Positions 54,403 to 62,468 of a DNA stretch of 64,000 bases are shown piece after piece. How positions within the stretch are numbered: the first letter of the stretch is position 1; every line of letters starts with the position of its first letter. The position numbers were made by a program, and so were the translations under genes. The notes beneath the pieces are model-generated. The model was not told the origin of the DNA and did not search any database. It saw only the letters and a program-made list of their open reading frames with translations. Origin of the DNA: CBDEUK01 sp965250225 (GTDB taxonomy: Bacteria; Pseudomonadota; Gammaproteobacteria; Eutrophobiales; Eutrophobiaceae); NCBI GenBank assembly GCA_965250225.1, contig CBDFNQ010000037.1, positions 206,902-270,901 of the forward strand, read 5' to 3'.

Positions 54403-54650
54403 TAGTCCTTCAAGTGACGAAGTATACAGGTTTCATGTTTGCGCAAGGCTTGCGCTATCATCGTTGTGCTCCACCCTTCAGAATTCAGTAATACGGCTTT
54501 GATACGATCACCTTCCCGGATATCTCGCACTTGCTTATGTCGTGCTTCTAATTTCAATTTGTTTTCTGCGGTTAATTCAATCTTGCTCATAGGTGATAGA
54601 CTGATCTCTTAATTCATAAACATCAAGCTCTTTCATCGATCTTGGGTATA

Positions 54651-55180
54651 TATAATCAACATCAGAAAACCCATCATCGATAAGCTTTTGCCAAAACGCT
54701 TGAATTTAAATGGTTCCAGTAAAAGTGCCGAAAGGCCTTGCATGCATAACAGCATTATTCTCATATTGGGCTGCACAAACAGGCACATCACTCGTTTGCC
54801 CTCCTCTGTATCACCAGCAGAAATACTCGCTTTGATCATGACATAGCGTTCCCAGTCACGACCATGAGTGACATAATATTCTTCCATTGCATTGAAACTT
54901 AGCGCCAGTGCTCCAGCCTGTCCAAAAGGTCTTAGTCGCATATCGACTCTAAAAATAAAGCCGTCAGCTGTTAACTTGCTAAACTGATTAATCAATTGTT
55001 GGCCAAGCGGGATAAAAAACCCCTGATTACTGATCTGTTTTTTCCATCCTTGGTTACGCCCCCTCAGGAAAGATAAAGATCAGGTCGATGTCTGATGAAT
55101 AATTAAGCTCGTGTGCACCCAGTTTACCTGCCCCAATAATGATCATTTTCTGTGGCTCACCCTGGCTATTCGTTTAGCAA
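54651..55180 (-). pseudogene. glnE: glnE remnant (glutamine synthetase adenylyltransferase)
   Basis: Minus-strand pieces in different frames match GlnE: NSQGEPQKMIIIGAGKLG and AHELNYSSDIDLIFIFPE (nucleotidyltransferase motif), then, after a shift at a GGGGGC run near 55065, FFIPLGQQLINQFSKL, TADGFIFRVDMRLRPFGQAG and YYVTHGRDWERYVMIKA. A short end piece (IQAFWQKLIDDGFSDVDY) follows after further loss, next to the IS630 edge. Most of the ~950-residue protein is absent. A functional glnE elsewhere is expected. Confidence 0.8.
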
Positions 55181-55316
55181 AATCTCGGGTAATTTAATCA
55201 TGTGTTCAGTAACCAAAAAAGCTCCGATGATTCCAGAAGAGTTTCAAATCCTACTCGGGGTTTTTAAAGTCGGTGATAGTGTTATCTTCAAGACAAGCAA
55301 CTGTCCACTGCTCTTG

Positions 55317-55796
55317 TTATCTAATTAGTAACGCAAGACGTATTTTCGGATACTGTTGTTGAATGTTCCTTACTATCACTTCTACAGGACTTATTTTTTC
55401 CTCTGCGAAGATGACCACATCAACACTTTTTATTTGAAGTGCACCTCGAATCTTTACGACCTGATAAGGATCTTGAGCGACTTCAAAAGCACGAGCACAG
55501 TATGGTGTTGCCAATCCTGCATTATCCGAAGCCAGATAACCAATACAAAGGTTGTGGTTGGCTATGAGCTGATCCATCGGATTCAACGTTTCCTCCAGTG
55601 CCTTTTGTGCAAATCCAATACCACGGTTTGTGTGTTTTGTTGCCAGCGCGATACTGCTGCGATTGAGCAAACTGGAAGTACTGGATGAAAACCAGGAAAT
55701 ATCCCGCTCTCCATAACCCTGTCCCGCCAGAGCTATGCTGCTATGTGTAAATGCAAGGACGAAGACCAGGACGATTTGGTTCAGTATCTGTTTCAT
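55317..55796 (-). CDS. Hypothetical exported protein
   Basis: 159 residues with a clear signal peptide (IVLVFVLAFTHSSIALA-G). The mature part has a helical tetratricopeptide-like stretch (NRGIGFAQKALEETLNPMDQLIANHNLCIGYLA, LATPYCARAFEVAQ) with two cysteines. No named family recognised. It is divergent from a LysR gene 133 bp away, which may control it. Confidence 0.6.
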   Translation of the reverse strand: MKQILNQIVLVFVLAFTHSSIALAGQGYGERDISWFSSSTSSLLNRSSIALATKHTNRGIGFAQKALEETLNPMDQLIANHNLCIGYLASDNAGLATPYCARAFEVAQDPYQVVKIRGALQIKSVDVVIFAEEKISPVEVIVRNIQQQYPKIRLALLIR

Positions 55797-55929
55797 GATT
55801 GTCCCTCCTTAAGGGGTGAATTCATGATGTAATTATGCTATAAATTTAAGAATAGTCTTCATCAAATAACATTTAGTTGTTATACAAATATGAATAACTG
55901 AAAATAGGCTTCAATAGACGAGAATCAGT

Positions 55930-56832
55930 ATGGATTGGCGGGCATTAAAAGATGTTGTCACAGTTGCAGAGACCGGAAGTCTTTCCGCAGCAGCTCGACG
56001 TCTGTACGTCAGCCAGCCAACAGTTGGACGCAGGATAGAGTTACTGGAACATCAGCTTGGCGTCACATTGTTTAATCGAACTGCTCAGGGATTATCATTA
56101 ACCCAGGTGGGTGAAGACATATTGCAACATGCAAAGTCTATGGAAGAAGGATCGCTGGCAATTGAGAGGCTAGCGACTGGAGCGAATCAACAATTACAGG
56201 GTAAGGTGCGTATTTCACTGGTTGAAGACCTGGGTATTCTATGGCTACCGGAAAAATTGAGTCAATTTCACTGTGAATATCCTCAATTAGCAATAGAAGT
56301 CGATATTGATAACCGTAATGTGGATCTGTTACGACGTGAGGCGGATATCGCGGTACGTCTTGCCAGACCAGAGCAGGCAGACTTGATCTGTCGCAAAGTG
56401 GGCCTGCTGAATTTTGCTTTGTATGCGAGCCAATCATATCTACAGGAACATGGAGAACCGAAAAGGATTTCAGAGATGAAAGAACATTACCTCGTGGGCT
56501 ATGATGAACAAATGGCCAACATGGCCGAGGTGAAAAAACTGGAATCGTTGTTCCTCCAGGAAAATATACGCCATCGTTCGAACAATCATATGGTCATGGT
56601 TGAAGCTACTCGAGCCGGACTGGGTTGTGCTCCTATGTGTTGTTTTATTGGTGATGCTTATCCAGAGTTGCGTCGTATATTAGCCAGGGAGATAACATAC
56701 GCACGGGAAATTTGGTTGGTCACTCATGCAGAAATTAACAGTAGTGCGCGTATCCGAGCGGCATTTGATTTCCTGGCTAAAGAACTGGGAGAAGATGCAG
56801 GCAGGTTACAAGGACTAGGCAAAAATAAATAA
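55930..56832 (+). CDS. LysR-family regulator
   Basis: 300 residues: HTH MDWRALKDVVTVAETGSLSAAARRLYVSQPTVGRRIELLE, then the effector domain (GKVRISLVEDLGILWLP, DIAVRLARPEQADLICRKVG). A Cys-rich patch GLGCAPMCCF is unusual. It is divergent from the exported hypothetical gene and convergent with arfB. Effector and targets unknown. Confidence 0.9.
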   Translation: MDWRALKDVVTVAETGSLSAAARRLYVSQPTVGRRIELLEHQLGVTLFNRTAQGLSLTQVGEDILQHAKSMEEGSLAIERLATGANQQLQGKVRISLVEDLGILWLPEKLSQFHCEYPQLAIEVDIDNRNVDLLRREADIAVRLARPEQADLICRKVGLLNFALYASQSYLQEHGEPKRISEMKEHYLVGYDEQMANMAEVKKLESLFLQENIRHRSNNHMVMVEATRAGLGCAPMCCFIGDAYPELRRILAREITYAREIWLVTHAEINSSARIRAAFDFLAKELGEDAGRLQGLGKNK

Positions 56833-56862
56833 ACAATAAAATATCTTTTATAGGTTCTAATT

Positions 56863-57282
56863 TCAGTATTTTTCAGAAACCTTGCCGCGCAATGCTTTTG
56901 TTCGCCCCCGTAGAGTTTTGCTGTCCAGTCGCTTTTTCTTAGATCCCTTAGTTGGCCTGGTCGGCTTCCTTTTTTTCTGAACAGTTGTCGCGCTTTTGAT
57001 TATTTCCTGTAAGCGGCCAAGGGCGTTATCTCGATTCTTTTCCTGGGTTTGGAATTGCTGCGCCTTGATAATAATCACACCTTCCTTGTTGATACGTCGG
57101 TCTCGTAGATTCAATAGACGTTGCTTGTAAAATAAAGGTAGAGAGGAGGCATTAATATCAAAGCGCAGGTGAATAGCCGAAGAGACTTTATTGACGTTTT
57201 GTCCTCCCGCTCCCTGTGCCCGGATAGCTGAAAGCTCAATTTCATCATCAGGTATAGAGATATGTGAGGAGATCTTTAGCAC
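56863..57282 (-). CDS. arfB: Alternative ribosome-rescue factor ArfB
   Basis: 139 residues. Catalytic Gly26-Gly27-Gln28 in RAQGAGGQNVNKV and the basic C-terminal tail (KKRKPTRPTKGSKKKRLDSKTLRGR) match ArfB/YaeJ, which enters stalled ribosomes through the mRNA channel and hydrolyses peptidyl-tRNA. Length is the same as E. coli (140). It is two bases downstream of a flavin oxidase-like gene. Confidence 0.94.
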   Translation of the reverse strand: MLKISSHISIPDDEIELSAIRAQGAGGQNVNKVSSAIHLRFDINASSLPLFYKQRLLNLRDRRINKEGVIIIKAQQFQTQEKNRDNALGRLQEIIKSATTVQKKRKPTRPTKGSKKKRLDSKTLRGRTKALRGKVSEKY

Positions 57283-57284
57283 TG

Positions 57285-57863
57285 TTAATATTTCTCTTCA
57301 GGTTCACACCCTTTGCATACTTCCAGGTCACGAATTTCCTGTTTTGTATAGCGAGGCACAATGTGCTGTGGGCAATTACCATCCCATGCTTCTATGTGAA
57401 TAACAAAGGCACGCTCTACCTGGCCCTGGTAATCGGATACCGATAGTTGCTTTATTAATACATCATCTTCTTCGTTGATTTCGGATGTACCCCAGAGTTT
57501 GATACGTGTCCTGTTTGGATAGTCCATAAAAAATAAGCAAACTTTATTATTTTCTTGCAGATTGCCATAAGAGATATATTGTCGGTTCCCTTTAAAATCA
57601 GCAAAGCCCAGTGTACGGTCATCAATGACTTTTAAAAATCCTTTCGGTCCCCCACGATGCTGGATATAAGGCTGTCCTTCACCGTTTACTGTCGCCATGT
57701 AGAAGGAATCACGTTTAGCCAGAAAATCTCTTAATCGCGTGGTGACTGTGTTCTCCCAGCCAGTGCGTTGTTCCATATGTGCATAACTGTTACGAGAACC
57801 TTTTTGTTTTTGTATCTCCTTAACCTTATCGGTAAAAGCGATATCACTGGTGTACTCTCTCAT
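57285..57863 (-). CDS. Pyridoxamine 5'-phosphate oxidase family protein
   Basis: 192 residues with split-barrel flavin-binding features: FLAKRDSFYMATVNGEGQPYIQHRGGPKGFLKVID, LGFADFKGNRQYISYGNL, KVCLFFMDYPNRTRIKLWG. The C-terminus has a Cys-containing tail (LEVCKGCEPEEKY). Members of this subgroup bind FMN or F420; the substrate is unknown. It is likely cotranscribed with arfB. Confidence 0.85.
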   Translation of the reverse strand: MREYTSDIAFTDKVKEIQKQKGSRNSYAHMEQRTGWENTVTTRLRDFLAKRDSFYMATVNGEGQPYIQHRGGPKGFLKVIDDRTLGFADFKGNRQYISYGNLQENNKVCLFFMDYPNRTRIKLWGTSEINEEDDVLIKQLSVSDYQGQVERAFVIHIEAWDGNCPQHIVPRYTKQEIRDLEVCKGCEPEEKY

Positions 57864-57910
57864 GATTATTTTCCTGCTAGCCTTTTTGTTGTACTTTTTA
57901 TGCAGTGGAG

Positions 57911-58526
57911 CTAAGCAGCCAGACCAACATTAGTTGCTTGCATAGCTACAAAACCTTTTAATGATTCTATACGTTTGAGCCATGAACAAATATTAACATA
58001 GGGTTGTAATGAGACATTGCCCTCTGGTGCATGAGCGATGTAGGCATAAGCGGCTACGTCGGCAATGGTAGGGCCGTCACCAACCAGGAATGATCGATTA
58101 CTTAATTTAGAATTAATGACTGTGAGTAAATCATTGGAACGTTTGATTACTTCATCGGCGTTATAGTTTGCATCGAACACGGTGATCAGTCTTGCGGTAG
58201 CCGGGCCAGATGCAATCTGTCCAGCGGCAACGGATAGCCATTGCTGTATCCTGGCTGCGCCTACAGGGTCACCTGGCAGCCAGTGACCATCGTCGTATTT
58301 CTGTGCCAGATAAACCAGTATGGCATTTGAGTCGTAAATAAATGAGCCCATCATCATCAAGCACAGGGACTTGAGCAAAGGGGTTTAGCCTTAAAAAATC
58401 ATCGGATTTCTGTTCTGCATTCATTAAATCGACGTCGACCAGTGAGTAATCCAGGCCCAGTAATGACAGAAACAATTCCACACGGTGGCAATGTCCGGAA
58501 AGGGCATGTCTGTATAGTTTAATCAT
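57911..58526 (-). pseudogene. Glutathione S-transferase with a 4-bp duplication frameshift
   Basis: The N-terminal thioredoxin-like domain (MIKLYRHALSGHCHRVELFL, NPFAQVPVLDDDGLIY) breaks at a tandem TAAA-TAAA (58335-58342 on the plus strand). Removing one unit joins it to DSNAILVYLAQKYDDGHWLP and the helical domain down to 57911. The restored protein would be about 204 residues, normal for a GST. Either a recent mutation, a phase-variable tract or an assembly error. Confidence 0.75.
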
Positions 58527-58635
58527 TATCTTTCTCCAATTATGTTATTTGAAAAATGTCAGATCAAAGCTTATATTATTGATATAAAAAGATTAATATG
58601 CAGTTTAGTCAATATATTATTGCTGAGAAACAACA

Positions 58636-59529
58636 ATGATAGGACAAGAAGGCATTCAAGAGTTTGTCGCAGTTGTTGAGCAAGGCGGTTTTACAGCGGC
58701 TGCCAGGCAACTGCATGTTTCTACTTCATTTGTCAGTCGCCAGGTCACCCGACTTGAAGATCGCCTGGATGTTCGTTTGTTGCATAGGACAACGCGGAAG
58801 GTACATCTAACTGATATGGGCCAAGTCTATTACGAACGTAGTCGGGAGATACTCGATCAACTTAAATCTCTCGAATCCGAGATGGCCGATCTTCAAGAGA
58901 AACCAAAGGGTTTGGTACGTATCACAGCAGGCGGTAAATATGCGGAGCGGTTTGTGGCTCCTGTCGTTGCAGAATTCGTAACAAAGTACCCTGAGGTATC
59001 CGTTGATCTGGACGTAACGATGAGAGTTGTTGATATCGTCGAAGAAGGATTTGATATCGCAATACGTATGAGTGCACTCAGTGACAGTTCTTTGATCGCA
59101 CGTAAAGTAGAACCTCGCCGCATGATGGTTTGTGCCAGTCCCTCTTATTTAAAAGAACATGGCCGACCTAAAACACCAGAAGATCTCCGTACTCATAATT
59201 GCCTGGTATTTCCAGAAATGCACTGGCGATTTAAATATTCTGATCGTATTCAAGAGATTAAAATCCGTGGTAGTTGGACGAGTAGCAACGGTCGTGTACT
59301 TGTTGCCGCAGCTAAACAAGGAATTGGACTGGTCAGATTTTCTGAATATTATTTTGATGAATCCTTACAAACAGGTGAGCTTGAAATAGTGTTGCAGGAT
59401 TATGAAGTAGATGATGCAGCGACCTGGGTCATCTATCCAAATCGTCGGCACTTACCGACGCGGGTTCGTTATCTGGTTGAATTTTTACTTGATGAGTTGC
59501 CATGCATGACAAATGATAAAGTGGTTTGA
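58636..59529 (+). CDS. LysR-family regulator, divergent from GST
   Basis: 297 residues with HTH (GIQEFVAVVEQGGFTAAARQLHVSTSFVSRQVTRLEDRL) and an effector domain of the CrgA/DsdC-like subgroup (GLVRITAGGKYAERFVAPVVAEF, PRRMMVCASPSYLKEHGRP). It is 109 bp from the GST gene on the opposite strand, so it likely regulates it in response to an electrophile or aromatic compound (inference). Confidence 0.9.
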   Translation: MIGQEGIQEFVAVVEQGGFTAAARQLHVSTSFVSRQVTRLEDRLDVRLLHRTTRKVHLTDMGQVYYERSREILDQLKSLESEMADLQEKPKGLVRITAGGKYAERFVAPVVAEFVTKYPEVSVDLDVTMRVVDIVEEGFDIAIRMSALSDSSLIARKVEPRRMMVCASPSYLKEHGRPKTPEDLRTHNCLVFPEMHWRFKYSDRIQEIKIRGSWTSSNGRVLVAAAKQGIGLVRFSEYYFDESLQTGELEIVLQDYEVDDAATWVIYPNRRHLPTRVRYLVEFLLDELPCMTNDKVV

Positions 59530-59606
59530 TTTTTTGAAACATGGTTGTAAATTTTCTCTCAGAGTGAGTTGAAACAGTTGTGGCAGGTGGTTATTACTCT
59601 AATTCT

Positions 59607-60185
59607 TTATGCAAGAATCTCAGATACACGTTTCTGAAGCAGCGGAATTAACTCGGATTCAAACCATGGGTTTCGGCGAAGCCAAATGTTATTTCTTGGG
59701 CTTGGGTGTGGAAGCGGCACCATCTTTGGCCAATAGCTATGCCATGATTTCACCAGTTCGGTAAGGGACGAATTTTTTTTATCGAAGTGGTACAACTGCG
59801 CATACTTTCCAAGCACTAAAGTCATTTCTAGATAGGTAAGTTTTTTAAGAAGTGGTTCACGCCAGGTAGGTGCACACTCCGGTCGTGGTGGAAGGTCTCC
59901 CGACTTACCTGTACCGGGGAAGCAGAAGCCCATCGGTAGAATTGCGATCTGCTTAGGATCGTAGAACACTTCACTAGTTATACTTAGCCACTCGCACAAA
60001 CGATTCCCGCTGGCATCATCAAAGGGTACGCCTGACTCATGAACCTTTCTTCCCGGCGCTTGCCCCGCAATCAGAATTCTCGCCTTTGGGTGCAACTGAA
60101 GGACGGGTCGAGGACCAAGCGGTAAATGAGCATCGCAAATAGTGCAAGCCCGAACCTCAGTTAGTAAAGACGAAAACGATGTCAT
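59607..60185 (-). CDS. Uracil-DNA glycosylase family protein
   Basis: 192 residues: VRACTICDAHLPLGPRPV, ILIAGQAPGRKVHESGVPFDDASGNRL (motif A region) and LPHPSPRNNIWLRRNPWF (motif B, HPSPRN). This is the UDG-like subgroup often annotated as uracil-DNA glycosylase family. It has too few cysteines (about four) to be sure of an Fe-S cluster of family 4. Glycosylase activity is inferred from fold only. Confidence 0.82.
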   Translation of the reverse strand: MTSFSSLLTEVRACTICDAHLPLGPRPVLQLHPKARILIAGQAPGRKVHESGVPFDDASGNRLCEWLSITSEVFYDPKQIAILPMGFCFPGTGKSGDLPPRPECAPTWREPLLKKLTYLEMTLVLGKYAQLYHFDKKNSSLTELVKSWHSYWPKMVPLPHPSPRNNIWLRRNPWFESELIPLLQKRVSEILA

Positions 60186-60236
60186 GGCGGGTAATTTCTC
60201 CGAGTATGCTTAGTTGTTATGAGTCATTTGTTTTTG

Positions 60237-60656
60237 TTATTCCCAATCAAGTTTTGCCAGCAACCAGTCACCATCGTGTAATTCCCATTGTCCAGTAACT
60301 TTTAGAATTCGGGCATCCTGAGGCAGGATATTCTCCGCGCCGGTGACTGCTACGATACCATCCATAGTAGCGTGATAAGGAAACTTTGGATCATGTTCTA
60401 CATCCATTCGAGTTATCACAATATGAATGTTGTTATGTTTATGAAAATTTATGAACAGCAGTTTTTTTAAATAAATATTATCGATGTGGCCATTTCCTAT
60501 GAAGCTGTCAAGAGTATGTTCCATGACGCCACTGATATCCTTTTCTTGAATAGCAAGTTGAACTGCATCCATGTTTGCATGAATGGCTTCGACAGGGGGT
60601 GTCTCGCTACAAGAGCTTGTCAAAAGTAATAAGCTGAAAAAGATAATTCGGAGCAT
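60237..60656 (-). CDS. Hypothetical lipoprotein
   Basis: 139 residues from ATG 60656 (MLRIIFFSLLLLTSSCSE), giving a lipoprotein signal with Cys at the TSSC lipobox. The mature part (VEAIHANMDAVQLAIQEKDISGVMEHTLDSFIG…QWELHDGDWLLAKLDWE) has an NTF2-like strand pattern. No named family recognised with certainty. Located between a UDG-like gene and an insertion sequence. Confidence 0.6.
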   Translation of the reverse strand: MLRIIFFSLLLLTSSCSETPPVEAIHANMDAVQLAIQEKDISGVMEHTLDSFIGNGHIDNIYLKKLLFINFHKHNNIHIVITRMDVEHDPKFPYHATMDGIVAVTGAENILPQDARILKVTGQWELHDGDWLLAKLDWE

Positions 60657-60792
60657 GAGCACAGTATAGAGAAGCACAGAATAATGTCTTCTTTTGGTAT
60701 AAAGTGGAAATAGTATTATAAGCTATGCGCTTGAATTTTATGGACATTAACCCCATATGTTCTGTATTGGCCTCGAAATAAGGGCCAATAAC

Positions 60793-60810
60793 ATTGGAAA
60801 AGACTATAAC
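60793..60810 (+). repeat. 18-bp direct repeat, left of rve-type IS
   Basis: ATTGGAAAAGACTATAAC, repeated exactly at 62200-62217. The last 11 bases (AAGACTATAAC) directly abut the right inverted repeat in the second copy, while in this copy six bases separate it from the left inverted repeat. It may include a target duplication. Confidence 0.8.
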
Positions 60811-60816
60811 AGTATA

Positions 60817-62206
60817 TTCCAATCCAGAAATGAGCCTGTAGAGAGGGGTTATATTTCATCATCAAGCCCTGAGTTTTAGTCGCACATGAAGTTGTTTAAA
60901 GAGTTGGTTTTTAGCTGAGTTCAATTGTTCAGCCGCTTCATTGTCATTCATTTCGTTAGCAAATGCATCCAGTTGTTTGAAGGTGATCCCTTGTTTCAAA
61001 TACTGACTGGGTCTTTGTGCTGAGCGAAACTTTTCATAGGGTGTCATCATGTCTTCATAGCGATAACGTTTCCGCTCTTTGCCTTTCTTGTCGGTGATGG
61101 TAGAGGGAAAATAACAAGGTCGATGAAAATTAACGTAGCGATAGACCTCGCCTTGATTGAGCCTGGCAAAGTCATCGGCATACTGCTGCGGGATGTGCAT
61201 ATAGCCATAGAGTTTACGCACGACCGAGCCATTCTTGCTCTCAGCCAGGGCATTATCGTTACTGTGCCGAGGTCTTGATTTAGTGAATTCAATACGGAGT
61301 TTCTCGAGTAATTGAGCCACGGTATAGTTGATGTATTCACCGCCATTATCGGTGTGAAAGCCCTGTATCTTGAACGGGAAGGCCGCCAATAATTGCTCTA
61401 ATGCCGGCAGCATGTAGCGTTCACTTATTCGTTCTACCGTGACAATGATCTGAAACTGCGTAACCTCATCAACGGCATTGATGTGATAAACCCCTTTGCG
61501 CCTGTCCTGATCGCCCTGATGCACGGAATCAATGCGAATATAGCCCGGTTGATCATTCGGACAGGGTTTTCGCCGTAGACCAATTTTGGCTGCCTTGGGA
61601 CGGGTTTTCGTCAAGACACAACGTTGTCGTTGGTAAGTCGTACTCTGACGCAAGTTATAAAGATGTGATACGGATATGCCCGCCAGACGCTCATAGTTCG
61701 CTTCCTCAAAACGCTCATAGGCGCGTTCACAGAGTTTCTTTATCACCGGGCCACTGGGTTGCTGATGACGTTCATCCATCTCGGCGAGTAAACGGATATC
61801 GGCCTTGCTGTACTTTGGTTTGAAGCCATTGCGACGAGCAGTCTTTATCGTGATCCTGCCATTCTTGATGTATTGCCCAATGAGACGTTTCACCTGCGCA
61901 TGGGAGTAGCCGGTGACTTTCATCAGGTAACGTGTGATGAGACCTTTTTCTGCTTTGCCCAGTGAGAAATAGCGAAATGCCACCAAGGTCTTTTGTACCC
62001 ACCGATAGCGGTCTTGTTTGCTGTTGGCGACACAAAAGGCCACTGCCTGAGTGCCTTCGAGAAATTGACGGACGGTGTCAATGGTCGTGAGTTGTTCAAG
62101 TTTCATGATCGTTTTCATCCTGTGATCATGAACGACTTTAAATGTTATTTCAGGCTCATTTGATGTTGGAAAGTCGCCCCTCGTTCAGGCTCATTTCATA
62201 TTGGAA
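60817..62206 (-). mobile_element. IS element with rve-type integrase (IS481/ISNCY-like)
   Basis: Ends are set by inverted repeats TTCCAATCCAGAAATGAGCC (60817-60836, continuing TG) and CAGGCTCATTTCATATTGGA (62186-62205, continuing A). A second copy of the right repeat lies just inside at 62152-62172. One integrase gene fills the element. Exact ends are uncertain by a few bases. Confidence 0.7.
60862..62118 (-). CDS. DDE integrase-type transposase
   Basis: 418 residues: N-terminal helix-turn-helix region (LMKVTGYSHAQVKRLIGQYI), then an rve core with Asp197 (IRIDSVHQGD), Asp257 (GFHTDNGGEY) and Glu293 (NDNALAESKNG), 35 residues apart, the retroviral-integrase spacing. A lysine/arginine-rich C-terminal region (TDKKGKERKRYRYEDMMTPY) follows. 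A start four codons later (62106) is possible. Complete, so potentially active. Confidence 0.9.
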   Translation of the reverse strand: MKTIMKLEQLTTIDTVRQFLEGTQAVAFCVANSKQDRYRWVQKTLVAFRYFSLGKAEKGLITRYLMKVTGYSHAQVKRLIGQYIKNGRITIKTARRNGFKPKYSKADIRLLAEMDERHQQPSGPVIKKLCERAYERFEEANYERLAGISVSHLYNLRQSTTYQRQRCVLTKTRPKAAKIGLRRKPCPNDQPGYIRIDSVHQGDQDRRKGVYHINAVDEVTQFQIIVTVERISERYMLPALEQLLAAFPFKIQGFHTDNGGEYINYTVAQLLEKLRIEFTKSRPRHSNDNALAESKNGSVVRKLYGYMHIPQQYADDFARLNQGEVYRYVNFHRPCYFPSTITDKKGKERKRYRYEDMMTPYEKFRSAQRPSQYLKQGITFKQLDAFANEMNDNEAAEQLNSAKNQLFKQLHVRLKLRA

Positions 62207-62217
62207 AAGACTATAAC
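62200..62217 (+). repeat. 18-bp direct repeat, right of rve-type IS
   Basis: Second copy of ATTGGAAAAGACTATAAC. Its first seven bases are the tip of the right inverted repeat, and its last 11 are flanking DNA. Confidence 0.8.
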
Positions 62218-62255
62218 TTGACAAGGTCTATGAATAGGAACAATATCGCGCCCCC

Positions 62256-62351
62256 ATGAAAACGTACACGATTACAAAACAGGTCTATTTCTGGCGCCAC
62301 CCAATGCTGTGTGGCGTATGCGAGCACCTGTGTGTCGAGGAATTTTATTAA
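62256..62351 (+). CDS. Possible 31-residue Cys/His-rich small protein
   Basis: ATG 62256 opens MKTYTITKQVYFWRHPMLCG, then VCEHLCVEEFY and TAA. Three cysteines and one histidine are spaced CxxCxxxC with the His next to the second Cys, suitable for a small metal site. A strong terminator begins 32 bp after the stop, which supports a short transcript. The ribosome site is weak (AGGAA, about 16 bases upstream), and an IS lies just upstream, so it could instead be a truncated gene end. Confidence 0.35.
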   Translation: MKTYTITKQVYFWRHPMLCGVCEHLCVEEFY

Positions 62352-62382
62352 ACAGAACGTTTAAAAAATTCAGTCCGTATCC

Positions 62383-62421
62383 AAAAGGCCACAGATTTCA
62401 GAATCAGTGGCCTTTTTTTTT
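62383..62421 (+). terminator. Intrinsic terminator
   Basis: GGCCAC-a-GATT-tcag-AATC-a-GTGGCC hairpin followed by nine T. It acts on the plus strand, upstream of the next gene at 62469, and would end a short transcript from 62218-62380. Confidence 0.85.
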
Positions 62422-62468
62422 ATCCAAAAACTAACAGGAGGCTCCCTATAGAAAAGTGAGATAATACA

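Larger units (their letters stand above)
52460..54590 (-). pseudogene. Outer IS630 transposase, interrupted
   Basis: The N-terminal 62 codons (54590 down to 54405) end in KDYT and the remainder (from 53302 down to 52460, with GEQKLHCANGG onward) is separated by the 1100-bp inner element. All three catalytic residues lie in the detached C-terminal piece, which has lost the DNA-binding start. It differs from copy 1 by few residues (for instance Thr for Ala in HKATSV). Confidence 0.92.
52447..54648 (-). mobile_element. IS630-type element, outer copy, split by a second copy
   Basis: Outer element ends are 52447 (TACTC) and 54648 (GGGTA), flanked by TA at 52445-52446 and 54649-54650. Removing the inner element (53303-54402) and one TA restores exactly 1100 bp: 856 bp on the left and 244 bp on the right. 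It inserted next to, or within, a glnE remnant and a SnoaL-like fragment. It is inactivated by the insertion. Confidence 0.93.

Noticed and set aside
52447..54648. Tandem duplication of a transposase gene
   Set aside because: Boundaries show a full copy placed at a TA inside another copy with the TA duplicated, so it is a nested insertion.
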